NCBI GenBank assembly: GCA_002683135.1
Contig: NYSS01000022.1
Coordinates: forward strand, 18,383-64,116
Direction of reading: 5' to 3'
Length of the DNA stretch: 45,734 bases
From: Planctomycetota bacterium
GTDB lineage: Bacteria > Planctomycetota > GCA-002687715
The notes under the pieces were generated by a model. It did no database searches and was not told the DNA's origin. It saw nothing but the letters and a program-made list of their open reading frames with translations. Shown here piece after piece: positions 32,907-41,121 of this stretch; the first letter of the stretch is position 1, and every line of letters begins with the position of its first letter. Made by a program: the position numbers and the translations under genes.

Positions 32907-34517
32907 TCACCGACGGTCGGTGAACGTCCCGCCCGTCTCTTGCGCCAGGATGCGCATGAACCGGGCCGCTTCCTCCTTGTCCTCGCGCTGGCGACGGAAC
33001 GGATTGAGCTGCTCGCCGACCTGGAGCGCGATGGTGTGGATGCGGATGCCGCGCAGCCGGTTCCAGTCCCACACCCGCTGCAGGATCTTCTCCTGGCTGA
33101 TCGATTTGCCCACGGACGGGACGCCGTCGGACAAGAAGTAGACCGTATCGATCCCGCGGAAACCCTTGAACGCCAACTCGAGGGCGCCGTAGCTGTCGGT
33201 CCCGCCCCGCGGGACGAGCTCCTGCACCGACCGGATCGCCAGCTGTTTGTTGCGCTCCGTCGCGGGCGCCAGCCCGGATGTCCACACCCGGATCTTCTGA
33301 TCGAAGAAGACGATGTTGAAGCGGCTCCGCTCATCGAGGGCCTGCACGACACGGATGAGCTCGAGCTTGGCGTGCGCCATGCGCGTCGGCGTCTTGCTGG
33401 TCGCGCCGACGCTGTAGTCCATGCTCCCCGAGACGTCCAGGACGAACAGCATGCGGTCGGAGAGCACCGGGATGTCGAAGTACTCGGCGGGCTTCGGCTT
33501 CGGCTTGCTGTAGGCGTCCGGCTTCGGCCGCACCTCCTCGAGCTTGTCCGCCGCCTGAACGGACTTGAGCCACGACGCCCAGGGAGCTGACTCGGGGCCG
33601 TGGTCGAAGCCCGTCAACTTTCGCAACGTGTCGTTCAGGGCGACGCGGATCCGCAGCGGCTCCTTCTCGAGTCGGCGCACCAGGATGGGCACCGCCGAGC
33701 GGTCGGTGCCGCCCGCGAGGGCGATCACCGCCTCCTCACGTACCAGGGCCACGTCATCGGTCAGTAAACGGGACAGGTACGCCGCGACACCAGGCAGCAC
33801 GACCTTTTGGGCGAGGGCACGGACAGCGGCGAGCCGGATGAGCGGATCTGGGTCGCGCGCCGCGGCGAGGAGCGTGGGCAACACGGCGGGCGGCTCCAGC
33901 GCCCCGAGGACAGCGAGGGCACGCACCCGCGCCTCCGTGTCATCCCCGTCAGCGATCTCCGCCAGCACGCCGATCATCGGGTGCAAGCGCGGACGCAACG
34001 CGGCGTCCTCAAGGCGGGCCAGGGCTCCGAGGGCGAGCCGCCGAGCGCGCACGTCCTCGCCCCGCACGTGGGCGGCCAGACGGTCGACGTGACCGCCTCC
34101 CCGCAACGTCCCGAGGGCTCGCTCGACCCAGAAGTGGACACCGGAGAGGCTCCCCGACCCGCCCCGCAACGACAACGCGACCAGGCGATCCGCCCACGCC
34201 GGGTCTTCCGCGAGGGTCGCGAGCGTCCGCAGCACCGCCAGCCGCATCCTGATGCGCCGATCGTGCGTGCTGCCCTTCTTGAGCAGGGAGAACATCCAAC
34301 CGCAGGCCTTCTCACGGACGGCCACGGGTGCGTCATGCAACGTCTCCAGCTCGCCGACCAACGCCTCCAATTCAGCGATCCGCGGCGCCGACTGCTTCGC
34401 GGCGATCCGCGCCATGCGCTGGCGCACCTCTTCTAGCAGCTGCGCGGGCGTCTGCGCCGGAAGAGACAGGCAAGAGAGCCCCGCCAGCATTAACAGCGGG
34501 ACGATGCGGTGGGTCAT
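32907..34517 (-). CDS. Secreted HEAT-repeat / VWA-domain protein
   Basis: The 536-residue protein starts with a signal peptide (MTHRIVPLLMLAGLSCLSLPAQ). Residues about 60-310 are HEAT-like repeats, with LALGALARLEDAALRP, LAVLGALEPPAVLPTLL and LAAVRALAQKV. Residues about 345-530 are a von Willebrand A domain with complete metal site: FVLDVSGSMD (D-x-S-x-S), GGTDSYGAL with the Thr, and YFLSDGVPS with the Asp. A lysine/proline linker (EVRPKPDAYSKPKPKPAE) separates the two parts. It probably binds proteins or glycans at the outer surface through Mg2+. It lies between the sulfatase (107 bases) and DUF1080 (22 bases) in the same direction. Confidence 0.85.
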   Translation of the reverse strand: MTHRIVPLLMLAGLSCLSLPAQTPAQLLEEVRQRMARIAAKQSAPRIAELEALVGELETLHDAPVAVREKACGWMFSLLKKGSTHDRRIRMRLAVLRTLATLAEDPAWADRLVALSLRGGSGSLSGVHFWVERALGTLRGGGHVDRLAAHVRGEDVRARRLALGALARLEDAALRPRLHPMIGVLAEIADGDDTEARVRALAVLGALEPPAVLPTLLAAARDPDPLIRLAAVRALAQKVVLPGVAAYLSRLLTDDVALVREEAVIALAGGTDRSAVPILVRRLEKEPLRIRVALNDTLRKLTGFDHGPESAPWASWLKSVQAADKLEEVRPKPDAYSKPKPKPAEYFDIPVLSDRMLFVLDVSGSMDYSVGATSKTPTRMAHAKLELIRVVQALDERSRFNIVFFDQKIRVWTSGLAPATERNKQLAIRSVQELVPRGGTDSYGALELAFKGFRGIDTVYFLSDGVPSVGKSISQEKILQRVWDWNRLRGIRIHTIALQVGEQLNPFRRQREDKEEAARFMRILAQETGGTFTDRR

Positions 34518-34624
34518 GATGGTCGCTCGGTCGCTGGACGATCCGCTCCAGAAGACACCGTACGGCGCGAACGTCTCCCATGGAAGGACGGACGCCCTCC
34601 CGCGACGTTTCGCCCCCGAGGCCG

Positions 34625-36019
34625 TCAGCGGACCCAGGGCATGGGGAACTGGCGCGTCCCCGCTTCCTGCGCGCGGCGTCGCTCCGTGACGGCGTACTGC
34701 CTGTGGCTGTCGGTCCAGACGGGCTTGCGAAGCGTCCCGTTCCAGGCCGCGTGCAGGCCCTCGAGCTTGGCCACGACGCCGGGATGCTTGGCGGCGAGAT
34801 CGTGGTCCTCCCCCAGGTCATTCGCCAGGTCGAAGAGCGCCGACCGGTCCACGGCCACCTCCCGCACCAGCTTGTAGTCATCGTGGCGGATGGCGTAGCC
34901 CTCTCCGCCACAGACGCGCCAGTGGAGCGTCCGGTGAGGTGACCCCTTTGTCTCCCCCCGCAGATGGGGAAGCACGTCGACGCCGTCCAGGTTCTCGGGG
35001 AGCGCCACGCCCGCCTGAGCGAGCGCCGTGGGCAGGATGTCCAGGGAGGAGACGGGTTCCCCGTAGGTGGCGCCTACCGGGAGCTGGCCCGGCCAGCGCC
35101 AGATGAACGGCACCCGCAGCCCACCCTCGTGCAGCCAGCCCTTGTTCCCGCGAAGGGGCCGGTTGTCCGACGAGCCCCGACGACCACCGTTATCGCTGAG
35201 GAAGACCACCAGCGTCTCGTCGTCGAGCTTCAGCTCCTCGAGCTTGGCCATGAGCTTGCCGACGCCCGCGTCCACGCCGCGCACGAGCCCCGCATAGCGG
35301 CGCCGAGCCTTGTGCGGGATCGACGCCACCGACTCCAGGTAACGCGGCGGCACGTGGTCCGGAGAGTGGGGCGCGTTATAGGCGAGCAACACGAAGAACG
35401 GGCGCTTCTTGTTGCGCTCCATGAAGGCCAAGGCCTCGTTGGTGAAGTCGTCCGTGAGATAGGTGGGCTGGGTCTCCGTCGCCGCGGCGCCGCGCCACAG
35501 GGGCGCCCCGTACTCGTTCTTTCCATCCGCCTTGAAGTAGTGATGGCCGCCGCCGAGGAAGCCGAAGAACTCCCCGTAGCCCCGGGCGAGCGGCCGGAAC
35601 GGCTCCCCCGCGCCGACGTGCCATTTGCCGATGTGCGTCGTCGCGTACCCGGCCTTCCCCAGCAGCGCGGGCAGCATCACCTCCTTCACATCGGTGCCGT
35701 TCACCACGTCCGATTCGTCGTAACGCAGGTTGTGCTCATGCCCGAAGCGCTGCTGGTAGCGGCCCGTCAGGATCCCGGCCCGCGATGGGCTGCAGTAAGG
35801 GTGGGAGACGTAGCCCGAGGTCAGCCGCACGCCACCCGAGGCGAGCTTGTCGATGTGGGGCGTCTTGAAGTCAACGCAGCCCTGACACCCCAGGTCCCGA
35901 TAACCCAGGTCGTCCACCAGGATCACCAGCACGTTGGGAGGACGCTGGGGGGGCTCCGCAGCCACGGAAGCCGCGGCCGAAAGCACGACCGCGAGCGCCC
36001 ATCGGATCCCCGCCCACAT
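34625..36019 (-). CDS. Secreted formylglycine sulfatase
   Basis: Hydrolyses sulfate esters after a cysteine is turned into formylglycine. The 464-residue protein has a signal peptide ([21 protein letters not shown]). VLVILVDDLGYRDLGCQG carries the two metal-binding Asp. Cys76 is in YCSPSRAGILTGRYQ (C-S-P-S-R, the modified residue and its guide motif). THIGKWHVG holds the Lys/His pair, and FLSDNGG closes the metal site. ATG 36019 overlaps the stop of the isomerase gene (TAATG), so the two are coupled. Arylsulfatase A-like subfamily; the sugar substrate is unknown. Confidence 0.92.
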   Translation of the reverse strand: MWAGIRWALAVVLSAAASVAAEPPQRPPNVLVILVDDLGYRDLGCQGCVDFKTPHIDKLASGGVRLTSGYVSHPYCSPSRAGILTGRYQQRFGHEHNLRYDESDVVNGTDVKEVMLPALLGKAGYATTHIGKWHVGAGEPFRPLARGYGEFFGFLGGGHHYFKADGKNEYGAPLWRGAAATETQPTYLTDDFTNEALAFMERNKKRPFFVLLAYNAPHSPDHVPPRYLESVASIPHKARRRYAGLVRGVDAGVGKLMAKLEELKLDDETLVVFLSDNGGRRGSSDNRPLRGNKGWLHEGGLRVPFIWRWPGQLPVGATYGEPVSSLDILPTALAQAGVALPENLDGVDVLPHLRGETKGSPHRTLHWRVCGGEGYAIRHDDYKLVREVAVDRSALFDLANDLGEDHDLAAKHPGVVAKLEGLHAAWNGTLRKPVWTDSHRQYAVTERRRAQEAGTRQFPMPWVR

Positions 36020-37260
36020 TAGCTTCGGTAAGCCTCGCGGCCGATGCCCTGTACGGGGATGCCCTGGGCCGGCATGACCTCGTTCTGCAGCGCATACATG
36101 CACGCGGCGGCCTCGTCGATCTTGCGCGTGAAGGCGACCGAGCCCTCCAGGATGGGGCGCAGCTTCTCCTTGTCCTGGATACGGGCCGGCGGGTATTCGT
36201 GCTCGACGACCAGGGCGGCGCTGCTGACGTCGAGTTCCAACAGCTCGCGGGCGGCGAGCTGGTGGTCGAGCCAATCGACGGTGCGGTTCTGCAGGTAAGC
36301 CAGCGGATCATGGCGGGCGGTACCGGGGAGCTCGTGCTCGCAGGTCGCAACCTGCTTCAGCCATGCGTTCGCCTGGTCAGCCGCGTTGGGGGTCGTTGCC
36401 CCGTCAACCTGATCGCCGCGCTCCATGGTCTGTCCGCCCGTGCCCCAGGCGCTGATGCCCTTGGAATCGGTCACCTGTCCCTTCACGTGGAAGCCGCTGA
36501 TGAGGAACGGATATCCCTCGTCCTTCAGGTACTGGAAGATCGAGCGGGTGTCCTGACCCATGAGCACCGCGTGGGACGGATCGTAGTGGATGCGGAACTG
36601 GTCACCGACACCATGCTTCTCGCAGATCCGGTGCAGCGCGATCCATGGCCCCGGTGCGTAGGCGATGTTGTTGTGGAAGGAGTCGTCACACGTCCACCCG
36701 GGCATGGGGCACTGCTCAACGCGGTACTCGAGCCCGCGCGCCTTGGCCTCCTTCAAGAGCGGAATGAACACGTCCTCGAAATCCGTGAGGTTGCCGTCGA
36801 CGGTGCGCTTGACGTTCTTGCCTACGAACCCGCACACGGCCTTGACGCCGAGGAGCGCCGCGGTGTCGAAGACCCGCAGCATGAAGTCCGTCTTCTTCTG
36901 GCGGATCGCAGGGTCGTCGTGGAGCATGTTGTCGAAGTAAGCGACGTCCGCGATCTCCACCCCGGTCTCGCGAACCGACGCGAGCACCCGCTCGGCGCGC
37001 GCGGCGTCGAACGGCTCGCGCAAATCCAGGGTGTTCGCCACCGGATCGAGCATGGCCTCGGCGGGGATGTCCGCCACGCTCGGGTGCAACGCAGAAGAGA
37101 GCTGGATCTCGTCGGCGCCCAGCTCAGCGGCAAACTGCAGCCATTCTTCCACGGCCCGGTCCGGGTCCGCGTCACGAACCTCCCTGGGAGTCAGCTCCTG
37201 GAGGGCTGCGGTGAGAACGCCAATACGCATAAATTCGGGTTTGAAAGCGGCAACGGACAT
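36019..37260 (-). CDS. Sugar phosphate isomerase/epimerase family (xylose isomerase-like TIM barrel)
   Basis: A 413-residue cytosolic TIM barrel of the AP endonuclease/xylose isomerase fold. [14 protein letters not shown] begins the barrel. Likely metal ligands are in [11 protein letters not shown] (Glu), [16 protein letters not shown] (Asp, His) and FHVKGQVTD (His), with VVEHEYP near the end. This is the pattern of sugar phosphate isomerases of the inositol/3-keto-sugar type. It is the first gene of a minus-strand group with the sulfatase, suggesting use of released sugars. ATG 37260 has AGGAG seven bases upstream and is preferred to the ATG at 37230, where many relatives begin. Confidence 0.8.
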   Translation of the reverse strand: MSVAAFKPEFMRIGVLTAALQELTPREVRDADPDRAVEEWLQFAAELGADEIQLSSALHPSVADIPAEAMLDPVANTLDLREPFDAARAERVLASVRETGVEIADVAYFDNMLHDDPAIRQKKTDFMLRVFDTAALLGVKAVCGFVGKNVKRTVDGNLTDFEDVFIPLLKEAKARGLEYRVEQCPMPGWTCDDSFHNNIAYAPGPWIALHRICEKHGVGDQFRIHYDPSHAVLMGQDTRSIFQYLKDEGYPFLISGFHVKGQVTDSKGISAWGTGGQTMERGDQVDGATTPNAADQANAWLKQVATCEHELPGTARHDPLAYLQNRTVDWLDHQLAARELLELDVSSAALVVEHEYPPARIQDKEKLRPILEGSVAFTRKIDEAAACMYALQNEVMPAQGIPVQGIGREAYRS

Positions 37261-37448
37261 GGCTCAACTCCTGCTGGGGGACCAACATCTGGCCCGCGGG
37301 GGGGCATGGTCTACCATCCCGAGGCCGATAGGATCCAATGGGGGAAAGCAACGCCCCCCCCGATCGTCCACCGAGCGGTTAGAATCGGGGCCTGTAGTTG
37401 GACTTCCGGCACCAGTTCTGGCGGTCCTTACAGCGGAGGACAGAAACA
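37261..37448. promoter_or_regulatory. Divergent promoter region (188 bases)
   Basis: Intergenic region between the isomerase gene (leftward) and the selenoprotein candidate (rightward). It contains G-rich runs (about 37274-37350). I see no clear -35/-10 pair or operator palindrome; the ribosome binding sites are at both ends. Confidence 0.5.
37435..37440 (+). promoter_or_regulatory. Ribosome binding site GGAGGA
   Basis: GGAGGA lies eight bases before GTG 37449, which fixes the start of the secreted protein with a good signal peptide. The frame is open to ATG 37398, but that start would put 17 extra residues ahead of it. Confidence 0.8.
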
Positions 37449-38627
37449 GTGCAAGCTGAACGCAAATGGTTTTCGTGGCTGGTCTTGGCGCTGGTCGCCT
37501 CGGCCCTACCTGTGATGGCCCAGGACAGCGCCGCCCTCGAGACGACGGTGTCCGAGCCGACCACCCAGGACCTGGACTACCGCACCCATCGAAAGTGGAA
37601 GCTCAGCCTCCCCGCTGAGACGTTCACCCCGGTCGGTGTCGGGTTCCCGTTCGAACAGAGCCTCGGCCAGCGCTTCGCGGCGAAGATCGAGGGGACGGCC
37701 CTCGTGATCGACTCCGATGGCGACGGCACGTTTGACGTCAAGGTGGAAGGCACGGAGGGGCGGGTGACCCTGAAGGGCAAGACGCCCGCGGGTCGGACGT
37801 TCTCCTATGCCGTGCGCCTCGTAGAGAAGGGCGGCTGGCATTTCGCGGCGGGCGGCGCGGCGACCACCAAGATCAACGGCGTCCGCATTCAGATCATCGA
37901 CCAGAACAACAACGGCAGCTACGCCGACTACGGCGTCGACGCCCTGGTCGTCGGCCGCAGCAAGGCGGCCTCGTTCCTGTCGAAGGCGGTGAGCGTCGGC
38001 GGAACGCTGTACGAGATCGACGTCGCCAAGAACGGCTCGAAGATCACGTACACGCCGTACACCGGACAGACGGGCACCCTGAAGCTGGACGTCGACACCA
38101 AGGCGAAGGTCCTCGGCGCCGTCCTCAAGAGCGTGGACGGCCAGTACTCGTTCGAGATGTCGCGCGCGAAAGCGGGGCTGTCGGTGCCTGCCGGCGACTA
38201 TGTCGCCCACAGCGGTGAGCTCGGCATCGGCGCCAACCGCATGAAGTTCGTGCGCGGGCGCAGCAAGCCAATGACGGTCACGGCGGACAAGCCGCTGGTC
38301 GTCGGCTGGGGTGGACCGGTGAAGGCCGAGTTCGACTACCAGCGCCAGGGTGACAAGGTCGGGCTCTCCCCCAACGCGGTCTGGTACTACGGTACCCAGG
38401 GCGAGCAATACCTCGCGTTCAAGCCTCTCGGCAAGTCGCCCAAGTTCACCTTCACGAACAGGAAGACGGGCCGGGAAATCGCCACCGCGTACTTCCCGGG
38501 AACTTGCTGAGGCCAGGGCATGGTCCCGGTCGCCGTGAGCGTACCGTTCGAAGTCGACTTCAACGTCAAGATGACCCTCGACAACTGGGCCTTCGGCAAC
38601 ATCGAAGGCGCCCCTCGAGGGGAATGA
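37449..38627 (+). CDS. Candidate secreted selenoprotein with Cys-Sec-Gly near the C-terminus
   Basis: From GTG 37449 the frame runs to TGA 38508-38510, then stays open for 38 codons to TGA 38625-38627. Read through, it gives 392 residues: a signal peptide (about 1-25, WFSWLVLALVASALPVMAQ) and a beta-rich body. Two acidic loops, DSDGDGTFDV and DQNNNGSYADYGVD, look like calcium-binding EF-hand/dockerin loops. The end reads FPGTC-Sec-GQGMVPVAVS, with TGC-TGA-GGC as a Cys-Sec-Gly redox site. The post-TGA codons keep the local bias (about 32 of 38 end in G or C) and give alternating beta-strand residues (VPFEVDFNVKMTL). Cys-Sec-Gly is also the thioredoxin-reductase site. A strong hairpin follows at 38641. 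Family not recognised. Confidence 0.65.
38519..38537 (+). promoter_or_regulatory. bSECIS-like hairpin after the in-frame TGA
   Basis: CATGG (38519-38523) pairs with CCGTG (38533-38537), with one G-U, around a nine-base loop that contains GGU at +18 to +20 after the TGA. This is the place and loop motif used by SelB in E. coli fdhF. Short stem, so moderate confidence. Confidence 0.45.
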
Positions 38628-38640
38628 GAAGACTCTTCGG

Positions 38641-38677
38641 CCGTCAGCTATCAGCCAGCCGGCTGATGGGCTGACGG
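38641..38677 (+). terminator. Strong hairpin after the selenoprotein candidate
   Basis: CCGTCAGC (38641-38648) pairs perfectly with GCTGACGG (38670-38677), and inside ATCAGCC (38650-38656) pairs with GGCTGAT (38661-38667), with loop AGCC. That is 15 pairs with one small internal loop, starting 13 bases after the second TGA. A weak T-containing tail follows. It is a likely terminator, or a 3'-end-protecting structure, before the next operon at 38797. Confidence 0.6.
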
Positions 38678-38796
38678 TTGACCTCTGTACCGACGTGGCC
38701 CCTCCCCGCGTCGCGCGCCCCGTCGGCGCCGAGCCCCTGCGGTTATCATGAGCGGGTCATCGCGCGCCCCTGTTTGAGTCCACGTCCGAGAGAGCA

Positions 38797-41121
38797 ATGA
38801 AGACCGTCCGCCGCAGCCTCGCCTGTGCCCTGCTTTGTCTGTGGCTGAGCCCCGCGCTCAGCGCCCAGCAAGGGGCTGGGCTCGAGGCACGGATGCTGGT
38901 GAAGGTCATCGACGGGCGGCTCGTCGCCCGCTGCGATCTGTCGACGAAGTTCCGGCGCATCCCGGTCAACTTGTTCATCGATTACGACCGCCCCTGCGCC
39001 CTCGAGCTCCACAACAGAGCGGCGGACCCGCTGGGCGTCGACAAGGGTGGTGGTCAGCCCATCACCGTGCACTTGCCCGGCTTCAACCTGCAGGTCGACG
39101 GACGGGAGCACGGCGACGAGGACATCCTGGACGACTTCACTCGCCTGTACTCCAGGGAGCTGGGTGAGAACGCCTGCGTGGGAACCCTCGGCTCCAAGGT
39201 CCTCGGCGGCTACCACATCGTGTTCGACCTCAACGCTGGACAGATCCTGCTGCGTCCCCCGTCCAGGCGCTCGGGGGAACCGCCCAGCGAAAACGAAGGC
39301 GAGGTCGTTACGTCATGCACCTTGGTGAATGACCTCGTCTGGGTACCCGTGCGCCTCGCGGACGGCAGCCTGGCGACCATGAACGTCGGGACCTCACGCC
39401 ACGACAGCGTGGTCGATGAGGACATCTGCGACGACCTGGACAAACCCGCCGGTGACATCGGCGGGGTTAAGTTGAAGACACTGGATCTACACCAGTACGT
39501 CGCCATGCGTCCCGAGGAGCTCGTGCAGGTCCACCCCGATCGGGCCCTGGGCACGCTCGGGCTCGGCGCCCTGCAGAGCCTTCGCGTCGAGATCGACCGC
39601 GTCAACAAGTGGGTCAAGGTGACCCCGACGCGGGCGCCCGCGTTCCCCACGGAGGACCTGGAGTTCTTCCATGCGCGCCTGGAGGAGGAACCGGACCCGC
39701 TGCTCCAGTGGCTCGAGAAGCACAAGGGCGCGCGGCTCTCCCGTGAGTGCGCCGAGCTCCTCCTCGAATTGCAGATCGAGACGGAGGCCGAGCCCGCTGA
39801 GTTCGCACCCGCGATCGAGTGGATGGACAGGACGCGCGTGGCGGACCTGCGCTGCACGGAAGCCTTGACGACGATGAAGACCCTGCTCGAGGCGCGCCGG
39901 CCAGACGTCGCCATCATGGCCGGCGAGATCGGCGTCAAGAGCGGGCGCGACGACAGATATCCAGAGTCTGTCCACAAGCTGCACAGCAAGCTCGGCGAGC
40001 TGATGCTCGAAGACCCGGAGCGCCGGCGTAAAGCTTGGGAGCACCTGTTGTCGGCGGCGTTCGGCCTCCCCGAGGACGGGATGATCAACCTGCACCTTGG
40101 ACGCTTCTACGAGCTCGAGAAGCGATATCGCCGCGCCATGTCCCGGTACGTCCAGGCGGTGGTCCAGCCGGAGAGCGGCCCCATGGCGGTCACCGCGCTC
40201 GAGCGACTGCAGCAGAAGATGAGCGGCGAGCCCCTGTCTGTGGACCTCATCGACAAGATGATCGCCGGCAAGGTCTACAACTTCGGCGCCGCGACCCGCT
40301 TCGAACCGAAGCCCGAGAACACCTCCAACCGCGTGGTGCTGGTGGAGTTCTTCACCAACGGCCACTTCGGGCAACGCCTCCCCGAAGGTTGGCGCAGCTT
40401 CGCGATCGGCGGCGCGATGGCGGCGGAGGGGCTGCTGTCGCATTACGAACGGGATCAGTGCGCGGTGCTCATGTACCACGTCGAACAGCCCGAGCCGACG
40501 GCGCTCATGAACGCCCTGTCGATGCACATGGCCGAGTACTACCGTGACCCGCGCCCGATCTACACCAAGGTGAACGGCGTCGAGACCGGCCCTGGAGCCG
40601 AGAAGTGGCGCAAGGGTGAGCAGGTCTACGAGGCCAACCGCGAGCGCGTCGTCTCCGCCCTCGTCAAGGAGACGGACTGGGAGATCGACCTCACCGCGAA
40701 GATCGAGGCCGGCGTCGTCTCGGGAGAAGCTGTGGTCAAGGGGCCAGCCGCCTCCGGGCTGTACGTCCAGATCGTCCTCGCCGAACGTGGCGTGCTGTAT
40801 CCCGGCAAGGCCCAGGTCGTCGTCAACCGGATGGTCGCCCGCGCGACGCTGACCGGAAAACTCGATGGGGTCCGCTACGCCCCCGAAGGCGGCAAGATGA
40901 CGATCCCGTTCAACGAGGCCCTCGCCGACGTGACCGCCGCGAACGAGGCCTACCTGGATCGCTACGAACAGGGCGGCGGGAAGTCGTGCTCGCGTCTGTC
41001 TACAACCATCGACCCGAGACAGGTGAGCCTCGTCGCCTACATCCGCAATGTCGGCACGCGCGAAGTGCTACAGGCCGTTCAGATCAACCCGGTAGGCGCT
41101 GAGCTCAAGGAGAAGCGCTGA
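38797..41121 (+). CDS. Secreted pseudo-aspartic protease / thioredoxin-like multidomain protein
   Basis: The 774-residue protein has a signal peptide (MKTVRRSLACALLCLWLSPALSAQ). The first 270 residues form two retropepsin-like lobes ending in LGSKVLGGYHIVFDLNAGQI and LGLGALQSLRVEIDRVNKWV, the usual strands after the second loop of aspartic proteases. But the catalytic D-T/S-G motifs are changed to FIDYDRP and MNVGTS, so proteolysis is unlikely. Residues about 275-490 are helical (TPR-like). Residues about 505-620 look like a thioredoxin-fold DUF1223 domain (VVLVEFFTNGHFGQRLPEGW, CAVLMYHVEQPEP), but the usual Cys-x-x-Cys is absent. First gene of the MoxR/Bat operon; the stop overlaps the next start (TGATG). 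Confidence 0.65.
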   Translation: MKTVRRSLACALLCLWLSPALSAQQGAGLEARMLVKVIDGRLVARCDLSTKFRRIPVNLFIDYDRPCALELHNRAADPLGVDKGGGQPITVHLPGFNLQVDGREHGDEDILDDFTRLYSRELGENACVGTLGSKVLGGYHIVFDLNAGQILLRPPSRRSGEPPSENEGEVVTSCTLVNDLVWVPVRLADGSLATMNVGTSRHDSVVDEDICDDLDKPAGDIGGVKLKTLDLHQYVAMRPEELVQVHPDRALGTLGLGALQSLRVEIDRVNKWVKVTPTRAPAFPTEDLEFFHARLEEEPDPLLQWLEKHKGARLSRECAELLLELQIETEAEPAEFAPAIEWMDRTRVADLRCTEALTTMKTLLEARRPDVAIMAGEIGVKSGRDDRYPESVHKLHSKLGELMLEDPERRRKAWEHLLSAAFGLPEDGMINLHLGRFYELEKRYRRAMSRYVQAVVQPESGPMAVTALERLQQKMSGEPLSVDLIDKMIAGKVYNFGAATRFEPKPENTSNRVVLVEFFTNGHFGQRLPEGWRSFAIGGAMAAEGLLSHYERDQCAVLMYHVEQPEPTALMNALSMHMAEYYRDPRPIYTKVNGVETGPGAEKWRKGEQVYEANRERVVSALVKETDWEIDLTAKIEAGVVSGEAVVKGPAASGLYVQIVLAERGVLYPGKAQVVVNRMVARATLTGKLDGVRYAPEGGKMTIPFNEALADVTAANEAYLDRYEQGGGKSCSRLSTTIDPRQVSLVAYIRNVGTREVLQAVQINPVGAELKEKR

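Noticed and set aside
34516..34624. Open frame after the stop of the sulfatase at 34625, as a third TGA readthrough
   Set aside because: No stop for about 36 codons, but the product is arginine-rich and unlike the sulfatase; no Cys or hairpin with GGU, and the sulfatase is already full length.
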